Shown: positions 11,075 to 20,896, numbered from the stretch's first letter. The stretch: 64,000 nucleotides of DNA from Apostichopus japonicus (GCF_037975245.1 NC_092580.1:12927501-12991500), one strand, 5' to 3'. Notes: a model not told the origin generated them from the letters alone. A program made the numbers and translations.

Positions 11075-12093
11075 CTGATAAAAAGAATCAATTGTTCCAC
11101 TACGGCAGCATCTGTTGCTTCATCACACATAACTGTCAGGAACTTTGAATCTGATACTCGCTTCTCAAGTTTCTGACGTTCAACCTCTGCAATTGAATTC
11201 TCCACATTTTTTCTTGTTCTTGTAAGTCTCTCCAACATCCAAGGGCATAGGAACCGGGGGGCTGGGGGGGGGGCGCCAGCCCCCCAGTGAAAAATATGGA
11301 GGGGCGGAAGTATCATTCCGCCCCCCCCCGCTTCCCAAGTCAGAAAACCCCTTTTTTATTTCCAAATGAGAAAAAAAATCTCATTTGGAGCACCAAATTG
11401 CATCTAAGGCCAGGTGAAAATGCAAAATTATATACAAAATGGAGTGGGTGGGTTGAAGTGTGCCACCTGGAAATGCAAACAAAATCCAAAGGTGAGGGTG
11501 ACACCCCCTCCCCTTAGACCCTTCCTCAGGCCGGCCATCAGTCTTCAGCCCCCCACTCAAAAGTACCTTCCTACGCCACTGCCAACATCCAATCCTTTCT
11601 CACTATCCAGTTCAGTCATCCACAAAAAATCAGAGAATGGCCTTCCACGCTTAGCGAGTGCATGACTGGTGCGGAAAAAACATTCAAGACAATTGTAGGC
11701 TACCGCATTGAGTTGTCTAAGGCACCTTGCTACTTCCGATGTCCCAGGGGCAGCCTCTTTTGCATTTCGGATTGCTGCGGTTTGGTTGTGGAATTCGCTT
11801 GCCACATGTTTGTGTAAGCTTTCGATTCGTAACGATGCACATCCCTTTATAAATTCTGTTTTGCATAAGGCTACATCCTCTGTTTTTGCCCTATCCTCGC
11901 ATATCGTACAAAACATAAGCTTTGACGCATTGTCATAACGAAGCCACGGTTTAAAATCCTTGTGATCGAGCCAGGATATCTGAAACGATCGTTGCCGCTT
12001 GTTTTGATCGTAATTTTGGCGCACTGTTCTCTTTCCATTTTCCGTCTTAGGCTTTTTCTTAGGTGGTTCAATATTCTTCACAAATCGCCACAT
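11075..12093 (-). pseudogene. hAT transposase exon 1 (zinc finger and start of catalytic core)
   Basis: ATG at 12093-12091 is followed by a basic stretch with KKKPK. A zinc-finger-like region comes next with FCTICEDRA and HKHVASEFHNQ, supplying Cys2 and His2. A conserved segment ending near RPFSDFLWMTELDSEKGLDV follows. The 342-bp MITE at 11240-11581 interrupts it. After it, in a shifted frame, come a coiled-coil-like Lys/Glu-rich stretch and SKFLTVMCDEATDA, where the Asp is the likely first catalytic acidic residue. The exon ends at the strong donor CAG/GTAAGT at 11074. Upstream frames to 12165 are probably 5' UTR. Confidence 0.8.
11240..11581. mobile_element. hAT MITE (342 bp) inside hAT transposase exon 1
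   Basis: It starts CAAGGGCATAGGAACCGG and ends TACGCCACTG, with imperfect inverted ends (GGCRTAGGAA / TTCCTACGCC). Direct 8-bp repeats CCAACATC flank it at 11232-11239 and 11582-11589. The same family occurs three times in the tandem array (29928, 40259, 50597). The interior has G and C runs, TTTCCAAATGAG/CTCATTTGGA as an inner inverted pair, and no coding capacity. Its insertion destroyed the host transposase exon. Confidence 0.9.
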
Positions 12094-13377
12094 ATTTAGA
12101 TCATATAAGATATCAGAATATTTGAAAATATACGCTAATGTGTATGTGCGTAATGCAGCATGCATGTGTTAAAAACTAAGTTAAAAAGTAAAACAGACGA
12201 CCGCTATCCTATGTGTGTAACATGGCCTACTTTAAAGCCATCGTTGTTCGTTGTTTTTACAGTGGAATGTGTTCTGCCATTAAGACATATCAATATATTG
12301 GGGAATCTGAGGAGGACAACTCCCACGATGGTTTTGTATTCATTCCTTCTCAATTTCTAGTAATTGATATCCCGAAAATGTGTTCTGCTGCAAACAATAC
12401 ACAAATTTACGTTCATTTCATTCAAAATACACTTTCACATCACTACAAAAGTTTTTGGCACCATTCACGTAACTGAGTTTCAATATCGGTGAGTCCCTGT
12501 GTCGGGTTATACTACTGTACGTACACTCACAGCCAATCACAGTTGCGGAATATTAAGTGTATTGATGAACGTTACTGGACAGTATTCAATGATCAGACCA
12601 CTTTGTGGAAGGGTTTATATCGTTCAACTGCATTGCGTGGTTTAAACTATTATATGGGTTTCACGGTTTTGCATGTGACATTGACTGAGTTGTCTGTGAT
12701 ATTGCTCTCTATAAATTACTATAGGCCTACAATAAATAATTATCATGAAATTTTTAGGTTTAACGCATGTTCACAGCATGCATTTGTTTACATGATATAT
12801 TCGAATTGCATGTAATGACGCAACACGTTCATCGCATACAAACAGTATTGCTTATGATCAACAATATAAATCCTACCAACTAGAATGATAAATAATTTAA
12901 CGTTCAGGTAGGTAGGATTTAGATTCTTTACTACTGTACAGCTCACGTGCATACGTCCAGCAATGCATTTTCACTCAGCCCATAGACGTCAGTGTCTGAT
13001 CGACTGTTGTTATAACACCGTTCAAACTGCATTGCACTGACATTTAACCACGAGTCCCATATGTTTTCTGGGTACATTATTAGAAACTAACGTTAGGCTA
13101 GGCGACTTTATTAGTGTACAGATTTTGCTAACAATGTTGAAAAGTTAATATATCGCGCATGTTTGTAAATGATTTATGTATGGTTTGGGGGTTATTCAGA
13201 AACTATTTCATTGAATTGACTTTAGTTTTTAATGAAATATAATTAGGCTAAATAATTCTTCAAAACCTTAATTTTTTTTGGTCGTCCGAAGGACTACCAA
13301 GCACACAACATTTTGAAAGATTTGGTAGTCCGACGTAATTTCTAGTCATCTCGGACGACTGTGAAAATCCTACACTG
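12094..13377. other. 5' region of the hAT transposon
   Basis: On the minus strand this is the region between the right terminal inverted repeat and the transposase ATG, so it should contain the promoter and 5' UTR. No long open frame with a recognisable domain is present. Plus-strand frames at 12213-12476 and 12489-12815 show no motif I know. GGACTACCA-type subterminal repeats lie near 13292 and 13321. Confidence 0.5.
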
Positions 13378-13622
13378 TTCTCGATCTGACTCAATGTCCT
13401 AGAGGCATATGCTATGGGGCGATCTGAACCATCTGGATATTGATGGCCCAAAACAGCTCCAAGTCCACATGGACTAGCATCCACACTCAACACTAGAGGT
13501 TTATTTGGATCAAAATGGGTGAGCACCTGATTACTAGCTAAAGCATTCTTTGCATTAACAAAAGCTTGCTTACAGTCATCACTCCAGACCCAATTAATGT
13601 TGTGTTGCAGTAGGGCATACAA
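13378..13622 (-). pseudogene. Gypsy RNase H, N-terminal part only
   Basis: The minus-strand reading gives the tether end NWVWSDDCKQAFVNAK, then LVLSVDASPCGLGAVLGHQ, which carries the first catalytic Asp of RNase H, and RPIAYASRTLSQIEN, where the gypsy sequence stops at the hAT end. The remainder of RNase H and the first half of integrase are missing from this locus. The residues read beyond 13377 belong to the hAT terminus, not to the retroelement. Confidence 0.88.
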
Positions 13623-13702
13623 TGGTTGAATCTGAGAAGAGAGAGATTCCTTACAAATTTGCCATAATAGTTCACCATGCCCAGAAAGGACTTCAATTCA
13701 GT

Positions 13703-14481
13703 CTATACATTGGTTGGTCGAGGTGCCTTTTGTATGGCCTCTATTTTGTCCTGCAAAGGGCTCACACCTTCACTGGTGAGCTTATGACCAAGATACCTGA
13801 TCTTTGATTTCATGAATTGACATTTTGTGCCATTCAGCCGAACATTGTCCATGTTTAACCTCGCAAACACTGCATTGAGGGCCTTTAGGTGACTATTTTC
13901 ATTCTCAGTTGCAATCAAGATATCATCTACCTGTATGTAACAAAATACATTGTCTAATCCACCATCGTTTCCTGGAAAATAGCTGGTGCAGTTTTCACCC
14001 CATAACACAAACGTTTGGGTGACAGTAACCCCTTATGTGTATTCATTACTAGGAGCCTAGCTGATTCGTCATCAAGAAACAGCTGATTGAAAGCACCAGA
14101 TAAATCAAGCACTGAAAATACCTTAGGGTGTGTACCCCCCTGTGCCAGTTTTGCAAATAAATCATTAGTATTTGGTAATTTGTATCCCTCATCTTCAATA
14201 CAATCATTCAAAGCTTTGTAGTCTCCACATACTCTTATTTCACCGTTTCCCTTCTGTACATGCACAACTGGTGAGGCCCATTCACTATAGTTGACTTGGG
14301 TAACTATGTCATTCTTGGTAAGTTTCTCATATTCATTTTCCACCTTTGACAACAATGAGTAAGGCACTGGCCTACTCTTTTGGTATTTGGGTCTACTTTT
14401 TGCTTTCACCCTCAACCTAGCAGAGAATCCCTTAACACCAATTTCCCTTGATGAGAATAATTTCTGATTTTGACTCAACAA
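13703..14481 (-). pseudogene. Gypsy reverse transcriptase, frameshifted
   Basis: The N-terminal part (14481-about 13990) contains WASPVVHVQKGNGEIRVCGD and VFSVLDLSGAFNQLFLD, which hold fingers and palm motifs and the first catalytic Asp. It is followed by RLCYGVKTAPAIFQ. A frameshift near 13990 moves the reading into the second frame, which carries CYIQVDDIL, the catalytic Asp-Asp box, and IRYLGHKLTSEGV in the thumb. Another frame change near 13700 precedes RNase H. The domain family is clear, but the enzyme is not encoded in one frame. Confidence 0.92.
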
Positions 14482-14822
14482 ATTTTTGGTGACACAGGAT
14501 ACCCCAAATTTTGGATTCCAACCTTTGCTGGTTTTGGCTCAGATACCACAAAAATATTCTCCCAGTCCAGTTTGATTTTACTCATGTGGTCTCTGCCGAA
14601 AAGGGATGGACAATTTCCCTTGACAACCAATAAATCCATCCTACAACTAGTAGTAGTACCTCCATACTTTGCCGTGACTACAATACTCCCTATCACAGGC
14701 ACCTTTTCACCTGAATAGCCACGTAGGGTTATATTGGTATCCTTTATGGGGTAATGGGCCAAACTGGACTTGTACACATGCTCCGAAATGGTGGAACGAG
14801 TCGCACCGGTGTCAATTTCCAT
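14475..14822 (-). pseudogene. Gypsy aspartic protease
   Basis: It begins MEIDTGATRSTIS with the DTGA active-site motif of retroviral-type aspartic proteases, which act as dimers. A flap-like segment and LFGRDHM follow. The reading stops at TGA near 14475, while RT continues in the -1 frame over a run of five A and three T. This could be a lesion or a frameshift signal. No canonical heptamer is present. Confidence 0.85.
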
Positions 14823-14913
14823 GGTTATTGGAACATGTGTCCCCTACCACTAACGTAATCAAATACGGCTTATTGGTCTTTACACCTGATAATGTATGAT
14901 ATAAACCATAATG

Positions 14914-15341
14914 TTAATCACTTTCATCAGTTTTAACACTATCTACATACTGTTCATTAGTGTCCTTATTACTAGAACTAACGTTAGGCCTAGCATTAGG
15001 CTCACCATCCTCCATAGGCCTATAGCTAGTTGAGACGGAGTGGTTGCAGTGACCCCCTGTCCTCGTCTGACTCTGCGAACTGTTCTGGCTCTGAGGTCCC
15101 TTAGCCTCAGATCCGGAAGCTCTTTGAATATGACCCTTCTTCCCGCACAGTTTACCTCGCGAAACCTGCAATCATCGGGCTTGTGGTTGCTTCCCCCGCA
15201 GCGATAGCATGATTGTGCACTGTTAGCTTGCCAGGGTTGCTGATTAGGCCTATTGTGCTTGTTGTTGTTTCTAGTATTAGTCCCCTGACCCCTTCGTCCT
15301 TGACCTTGAGGGCTCCGCCAATTCAATCTGTTTGTACTCAC
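14914..15341 (-). pseudogene. Gypsy gag nucleocapsid region with CCHC knuckle
   Basis: A Gly/Arg/Asn/Gln-rich stretch precedes CYRCGGSNHKPDDC, a perfect CX2CX4HX4C zinc knuckle that binds RNA in gag. A second knuckle-like LCGKKGHIQRA lies in another frame downstream and has lost a Cys. A frameshift around 15160 separates the two. A Ser/Gln-rich linker leads to protease. Confidence 0.85.
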
Positions 15342-15481
15342 AGAAATTCCTGCATCGATATGTTACCTTGTTGCTATGCCAGCCATTTCGTCTGCAAGAC
15401 ACTTGGTTTTAGCTTTATCAAACGTCAGATCAGCGTTTGAGTTTTCACAAATCTTGTGTGCAGCCCCGAGACCAGTCTGTC

Positions 15482-15865
15482 TCACAGTGCCTCCATTAGA
15501 AATGCGTTGAAATCGCAATGGGTTGCTATGTTCTTCATGCGAACAATAAAGTCTGCAACTGACTCGGTTTCAGACTGTGAAGCAGCCCAAAATTTAAAAC
15601 GTTCAGCGATCACGATCGGATTCGGTGAAAAATGTCCTTTCAGGATGGTTTGCAGATGCGCGTACGTCTTTGTACACGGCTTGTCTGGGCTACATACCGT
15701 TTTCAAGAGCTTGAAAGTCTTAGCGCCCACCATAGCGAGAAAAAAATTAGCCTGTCTCGCCTCGGCAATATCGTTTGCCACTATAAAGGCATCGCAGCGA
15801 TCTGCGTAATCTTCGAAGCTTTCGACTTTGTTGTCAAACGGCCCGATATTCCCGTAAACTGCCAT
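15482..15865 (-). pseudogene. Gypsy gag capsid region
   Basis: The likely gag start is ATG 15865-15863, 62 bases inside the 5' LTR. The product begins MAVYGNIGPFDNKVESFEDY and includes FFLAMVGAKTFKLLKTVCSP and a helix-rich segment ending near ESVADFIVRMKNIATHCDF, typical of gypsy capsids. It runs into a stop at 15482, ahead of the nucleocapsid frame, so gag is broken. Confidence 0.82.
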
Positions 15866-15906
15866 GTTTACGATACAGAAATATTCTGGGTTATATTATA
15901 GGTTCT

Positions 15907-15923
15907 TCCTTAGTTCGTCGCCA
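15907..15923 (-). other. Primer binding site of the gypsy element
   Basis: Three bases inside the 5' LTR the minus strand reads TGGCGACGAACTAAGGA. A TGG start complementary to the tRNA CCA end at this spot is the expected tRNA primer site. TGGCGAC resembles the start of arginine-type primer sites, but I cannot assign the tRNA with certainty. Confidence 0.7.
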
Positions 15924-15926
15924 GTT

Positions 15927-16100
15927 TGTTATACCCTGGATTAATCGAGGATTATCCTGATTCCTAGCAATATAACAAGAAGACAAAATGCTAAGTGTTT
16001 ACAGCACATGCGGCCATATTGAACTGTTTATTCTCATGCAGGTCACATACAGGTCACAACAACTTTACCAAAATAGATGGGGTGATACTGATATATAACA
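15927..16100 (-). repeat. 5' LTR of the gypsy element (174 bp)
   Basis: Begins TGTTATACC and ends ATATAACA. It is followed at 16101 by GGTGC, the target duplication matching 3437-3441. It is 14 bp longer than the 3' LTR because of a local repeat of AGGTCACA near 16041. Confidence 0.92.
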
Positions 16101-18110
16101 GGTGCAAGGGTGTTGTTGTTTTAATATCAAGTTAAAGGAACATGCTTTGGTTGAGTGAGTTATTAGAATAAAAGCAATGGGTTAACATTAACATTAAAGC
16201 CCGTACTAGATGAGCTGATAACATCATCAAGTTAGCCTTTAAAGGAACATACCTGAGGTTTAGCATATTTTAACGGTGAATAGCTTGGAACTGGATCAGC
16301 AGTGTGTGAGTGTAAAATCTCAAATTAACCTTGTTCTGGTGGACTACGACATAATTGTGTCTAAAATTCAGCCTACATTTGTCATTTAGGTAGATACTGA
16401 AGAAGTGACAGATATGAAGTCATGCTGTCGAGGAAGGAAACATTTCTTTTACAATTTTATTAATTCTTATTCTCATTTCATTATCAGACAATAACACGGA
16501 TGGAGAAAATGTACTACATCTCTCAAACCTGCACATAATCAGAAAGCAAAGCCAGAATATTGAAATGGTGGAGTGGAGGCAATAAGTAAGTGTTTATTTT
16601 TTTGAATACATGTGCTGAAAGTTTCTCCATTTTGTTTATCATTATATTGATGATAACACTAGAGTTTCTGTTAATGGAAAAAAAAAATGCCCAATATCTT
16701 TGCACTTGTGTAGCAAGTCAGTCAATTTCATAGCTAGATTCACTTGGGTAAATGGAGCAACAGAGTTCACAGTGGGTTTAGTGGTACTGGATATGTTGTT
16801 TGGTGGGGTTACAGACAAAATCTAAGAGATGGGGAATCTAGGTCCCACCCCTGGCTGCATCCAAAACAGCAAAATACTAAGTAACTAGGTGTTAATTTAC
16901 AAATAAATAACAGGTCTTTAATTGAGATGGAGAACAACACACAATAACTGCAATGTTCCTAAATATTCCACTAAGACCCCACACCCCCCTCTCCCATCCT
17001 CCCTGACCAATTCTCTCCTAGTCTCTTTACGTGTAGGGTTGTCCAGAAAGATCTGAACTGACCCAACGTTAATATTGTTACAACCTTTTCAAGATTTTCC
17101 TCCAAATATATTTATATCTCTTGGATTATAGGAAAAGATTATCACTGCACAGAACAAAGCCTTATTTGTCAAAACAAATGTGACACAATGCACATACAAT
17201 TTAAGGGAAACCCCCCCCCCCTCCCAAAAAAAATAATGCACAGTTGCATATGGCAAAACTAATGGCAGGTATATTATTGTTTCCAATATACTAGTAACTG
17301 CATAGCCACTTTGATGATGGGTAAAAAGAGCAATTTGCTTTGCGTGAATACTTATTCAGTTCTAGGAAAAAGGGAATGAGCTTGTTATACTTACAATATT
17401 CACCCCAAAAAAATACTTTACACTAAATCTGAGGACGAAGGAAATAAACTTGATGTGTTCTTTATGTCACAGCAGATACTAGTCCCTATTGTATTGCCTT
17501 ATGTATCACTTGTATCCTGACCTAGGTAACTTTGGCTCTAGCCTTGGGGATATGTCAATAATACTTAGTAATATGTGTTACAAGATAATGCAATCAGGGA
17601 TCACTTTAGAGAGGAGAATTGTGTCTTGGGGTATGGCATGATAATTTAGATACAGAGATTATGTTCTAGAATAATCCTGGCCATTCAAGCTGCCCTAGGG
17701 GTAGAGATAGTATGTACGTTTTCAATATCCCAAAGGGAAATTCACATCTGCAGGAAGATTCACTGTGGTTAGGGTTCGTATTACAAATTCCCTCGGGATA
17801 ATTCCAGAGCATGTATAGACAAAATATTAGTTAACGTATTTTGTACCCTGCAGTTCTTGACCATCATCAGCGGAGCAAGAGAGACAAGGGGCGCTGGCCT
17901 AAAGAGAAAGTGGCCCAAAAGACGGGAGTTGGTGAAACAGTGACAGCGACCTGAAGCTTACCGAACTTTTGGATTGAAATTGTCATTTGAACTTTAAGTA
18001 TCAGAAGACGTGAAAAGAGATCAAGTTTCTTAATTTCTAGAATTTCCTAATGTTATAATTCAATCATTCCCTAATTTGTGATTTATGTGAAGGGTGTGAT
18101 TTTCGTGAAG
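16101..18110. other. Intergenic DNA, no gene seen
   Basis: No frame longer than about 65 codons and no recognisable motif. The stretch 17323-17463 is a diverged copy of 18787-18921 (listed below). A C-run lies at 17211-17221. Confidence 0.6.
17323..17463. repeat. Diverged copy of the 18787-18921 segment
   Basis: It shares AGAGCAATTTGCTTTGC, TACTTATTCAGTTCTA, CTTACAATATTCACC and CACTAAATCTGAGGACGAAG with 18787-18921 in the same order and spacing. It is a local duplication about 1.46 kb apart. No coding capacity is apparent. Confidence 0.8.
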
Positions 18111-18531
18111 GGGTGTTTCAGTCGGTAATTGTATCACTATATTTTTCTGTTCTATACACCCACATGTCCGAGTTCTATATGAACGGGTGTTTCAGTTGGT
18201 AATTGTATCACTATATTTTTCTGTTCTACTGTATACACCCACTTGTCCGAGTTCTTTATGAACGGGTGTTTCAGTTGGTAATTGTATCACTATATTTTTC
18301 TGTTCTACTGTATACACCCACTTGTCCGAGTTCTTTATGAACGGGTGTTTCAGTTGGTAATTGTATCACTATATTTTTCTGTTCTACTGTATACACCCAC
18401 TTGTCCGAGTTCTACATGAACGGGTGTTTCAGTCGGTTATCACTATATTTTCTGTTCTATACACCCACATGTCCGAGTTCTTTATGAACGGATGTTTCAG
18501 TCTATACACCCACATGACCGAGTTCTTTATG
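18111..18531. repeat. 79-bp minisatellite, about 5.5 copies
   Basis: The monomer starts GGGTGTTTCAGTTGGTAATT and includes CACTATATTTTTCTGTTC and ACACCCACTTGTCCGAG. Starts are at 18111, 18185, 18264, 18343, 18422 and 18489. The three central spacings are exactly 79 bp and the outer ones are 74 and 67, so the edge copies have small deletions. Central copies are nearly identical. Confidence 0.9.
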
Positions 18532-18624
18532 GAGTCAAGTACCCAGCTGTTATCCTCGCCTTAATTAACAAAGTTAGCACTATTCCAGTGTTGGCCAGGG
18601 GAACAGTGACACCTTAACGTTCGG

Positions 18625-19078
18625 AAAATTCCACTCTCCTCAACTCTGTTGTACTCAATCGCCTTCGGTAAGACTGAATATTACTAAGTGATATTCCATC
18701 ATGGTTAGGGATACTTCTTTCCGGGGGTGAGGTGGGGATGGAGGGGAAAATTTTTTTTAAAAACTGCACTCATTCAATACAAAAAAAAGAGCAATTTGCT
18801 TTGCTTGAATACTTATTCAGTTCTATGAAAAAGGAACGAGCTTGTTATCCTTACAATATTCACCCAAAAAAAAAACTTTACACTAAATCTGAGGACGAAG
18901 GAAATAAACTTGATGTATTCTTTAAAATTCCACTCTCCTCAACTCTGTTGTATTCCATCGCCTTCGGTAAGACTGAATATTACTAAGTGATATTCCATTA
19001 CGGTTACGGATACTTCTTTCCGGGGGTGGGGATGGCGGGGACAAAAAATTTAACAACTGCACTCATTCAATACAAAAA
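18625..19078. repeat. Direct repeat pair, ~155 bp, 298 bp apart
   Basis: Copy one, at 18625-18784, and copy two, at 18923-19078, share AAAATTCCACTCTCCTCAAC, GCCTTCGGTAAGACTGAATA, TACTTCTTTCCGGGGGTG and ACTGCACTCATTCAATACAA. The segment between them (18787-18921) has its own older copy at 17323. Frames here are not genes. Confidence 0.85.
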
Positions 19079-19515
19079 CTTGATATCAATTCCATATAAG
19101 TTAGGTAACATCTTCGCTTGCGAACTACCATAAATAGAACATTTTAACCAAATTTAAACGTCCCTGATTTATGCTTGACACTCCTGCTAAACGCGCTCGG
19201 GTTTATTTAGCAGCGAAGTAAATCTTTGTACGCACATGACCATATCTGTGACCCGCTCGCAAACAACAGTCCTACAACCCATTGTCTCCAGCATACTGCT
19301 ACCAATAATTGTATACAATGCGAGCATCATATCCATCTTGTACTCTCAACGTACCAAACCCAAAAGGAAGAAACTTGAGAATGTACCTGGCTCTTCCTCC
19401 TTCTGTACGGCTTTATGAGATTGAACGACCCTTTGACCTAGCATCTTGATCTCTGCTACCAGTCTCTTTACGGAATCCTCTGATTTTACTACGCTGTCCT
19501 TCAACGTCTAAGCAG

Positions 19516-19990
19516 AAAGATGGATTAATAATCAATCATGCAAATATGGATTAATATAAAACACCTAATTGTATTCTGGTCATTTGATTGGTCAATTGCT
19601 TGTTGACTGCATGCAAAATCCGCTCTATTCCACTCTATGAAATAGAACCATGAGTTATACTTTTTTGGTAGCACTTTTTTCAATGGTAAGAGAGCAGAGA
19701 AACCTGTCTGTTCAAACAATCTGTTGCATGAGTGCATTTTACCCATCTTAATATAATATGTTGCATAAAACAAATAATGAATGGTTTCCATTCGTGCAAT
19801 AGTGCAAATATTTCATTCGTTGAAAGATGTAATTTGTTCCATTCAACTCTGCTGCGCCTTGTTGAATGGAACATTCCATCTTTCAACTCATGAAATATTT
19901 GCACTATTGCACTCATAACCAGTCAACATTTGTATAATAATCAATCACGCAAAGATGGATTAATAATCAATCATGCAAATATGGATTAAT
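19516..19990. repeat. Palindrome-bearing segment between direct repeats
   Basis: A ~38-bp direct repeat containing AATCAATCATGCAAATATGG flanks the segment (19516-19554 and 19952-19990). Inside it is an inverted repeat with arms 19794-19847 and 19861-19912 (GTGCAATAGTGCAAATATTT against its complement) and a 13-base loop. It resembles a foldback insertion, but I cannot name a family. Confidence 0.7.
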
Positions 19991-20032
19991 AATCAATTTT
20001 ATTGATATATTATAAATGATAATAAGTTTAAC

Positions 20033-20896
20033 CATTGAAAAACACATTGCAAATTCTTCTTCTTTCAGTAGGTGCCAGTGGCGGAGCTAGGGGTATTGGT
20101 CAGGGGGGGAGAGAATGGTCTGCAGGGGCGCTTTTGACTCTAAGCGGAGCGCCACCACAGGTTGGCGCAGAGCGTACAGAAATTTTTTGAGTATAGATAC
20201 TCCCTAGATCGCCGGAAACGACCCTTTCCAGGCCTTGCTAATTTGCAGATAAACGAAGAATAAATAGGTGTCATCGCCATTTGTCAGAAAATTGCACCAA
20301 CAAAATGTAACAAATGTCAATAGGTATTTGAGAGCGCAATAAGAAAGTCAATAATCCCGAATAAGTAAAAAGTGGTAAAAAGCTGAAAAGGGCGCCAGCA
20401 GTCCATTTGAGTCCGTCAGGGGGGCATCAGCCCCCTCTGACTGTATGGACGCTCCGCCACTGGTAGGTGCCCGCAAAATTCTCAGCATATTGCCCAAATT
20501 TTCACCCAAAAAATTGAAAAAAAAAATGCATTATTCTTTCAGTAGGTGCCCGAAAAAATTCTCAGCATATTGCCCGAATTTTCACCAAAATATTTGAAAA
20601 ACACATTGCAAATAATTGTTCTTTCAGTAGGTACTTGAAAAATTCTCAACATATTTCCAGAATTTTCACCAAAAAATTGAAAAACACATTGCAAATTATT
20701 ATTCTTTCAGTAGATGCCCGAAAAATTCTCAGCATATTGCCCAAATTTTCATCCAAAAAAAAAATGAAAAACACATTGCAAATTATTATTCTTCCAGTAG
20801 GTGCCCGAAAAATTCTCAGCATATTGCCCGAATTTTCACCAAAAAATTGGTTGGGGGGGCTGCAGCCCCCCCAGTCACTCGCCTCATACGCCTATG
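20033..20896. repeat. ~85-bp minisatellite, five copies, split by a MITE
   Basis: The monomer is built of TTGAAAAACACATTGCAAAT, CTTTCAGTAGGTGCCCG and TTCTCAGCATATTGCCCGAA. The motif TTTCAGTAG starts near 20063, 20537, 20622, 20705 and 20793 (the last as TTCCAGTAG). The first monomer is split by the MITE at 20076-20462. The right edge ends GCCTCATACGCCTATG, the inverted equivalent of the CATAGGCGTA start of the MITE at 26864, so the array may be an amplified MITE end. Confidence 0.8.
20076..20462. mobile_element. hAT MITE (387 bp) inside the minisatellite
   Basis: Ends CAGTGGCGGAGC and GCTCCGCCACTG are perfect 12-bp inverted repeats. The 8-bp direct repeat GTAGGTGC lies at 20068-20075 and 20463-20470. 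It contains the shared core TAAGCGGAGCGCCACCA with GGTTGGCGCAGAGCGTAC. Neighbouring uninterrupted monomers supply the empty site. No coding capacity. Confidence 0.92.

Larger units (their letters stand above)
4957..12093 (-). pseudogene. hAT-family transposase gene, six exons, broken
   Basis: The minus-strand gene model starts at ATG 12093 and stops at 4957. Exons are 12093-11075, 10272-9786, 9608-9385, 5979-5762, 5623-5500 and 5355-4957, with GT-AG introns; the first donor is CAG/GTAAGT. The order is an N-terminal TTF/BED-like zinc finger, a catalytic-core Asp in VMCDEATDA, the GFGSDGASVMTG and CIAHRLELA blocks, and the C-terminal hAT dimerisation block around ECDRVFSHMKRVKNDW. The closest known style is the DUF4371/KIAA1586-ZNF862-like branch of hAT. 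The coding length of about 700 residues fits the superfamily. Lesions are the 342-bp MITE in exon 1, a frameshift just after it, one near 10200 in exon 2 and one near 5267 in exon 6. The enzyme would have cut and pasted this transposon; this copy should be inactive. Confidence 0.82.
4732..13377 (-). mobile_element. Autonomous-type hAT DNA transposon, defective, inside gypsy
   Basis: The ends are imperfect terminal inverted repeats: CAGTGTTGGATTTTCA at 4732 and CAGTGTAGGATTTTCA read inward from 13377, matching at 15 of 16 positions. CAGNG starts are typical of hAT. Just inside both ends the motif GGACTACCA recurs in both orientations, as expected of subterminal transposase-binding repeats. The interior has a six-exon hAT transposase gene on the minus strand. 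The flanking octamers differ (ACCCATAT at 4724-4731, TTCTCGAT at 13378-13385), so a simple insertion is not supported; see findings. Two smaller hAT-like MITEs have inserted into it. Confidence 0.88.
3442..16100 (-). mobile_element. Ty3/gypsy LTR retrotransposon, defective, with nested insertions
   Basis: A complete but dead LTR element on the minus strand. Its LTRs begin TGTTATACC and end ATATAACA, and a 5-bp target duplication GGTGC lies at 3437-3441 and 16101-16105. Domain order from high to low coordinate is gag, CCHC knuckle, aspartic protease, reverse transcriptase, RNase H, then integrase after a large interruption. RNase H before integrase is the Ty3/gypsy order. Frameshifts and stops occur in gag, between protease and RT, inside RT and before RNase H. 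The part from mid RNase H to mid integrase, about 1 kb, is missing and replaced by the hAT transposon at 4732-13377. A MITE at 4164-4338 interrupts the integrase C-terminal region. It cannot make working enzymes from this copy. Confidence 0.93.

Noticed and set aside
11287-11665. Plus-strand frames over the MITE at 11240
   Set aside because: They run through homopolymers and inverted repeats of the MITE and are antisense to the transposase exon.
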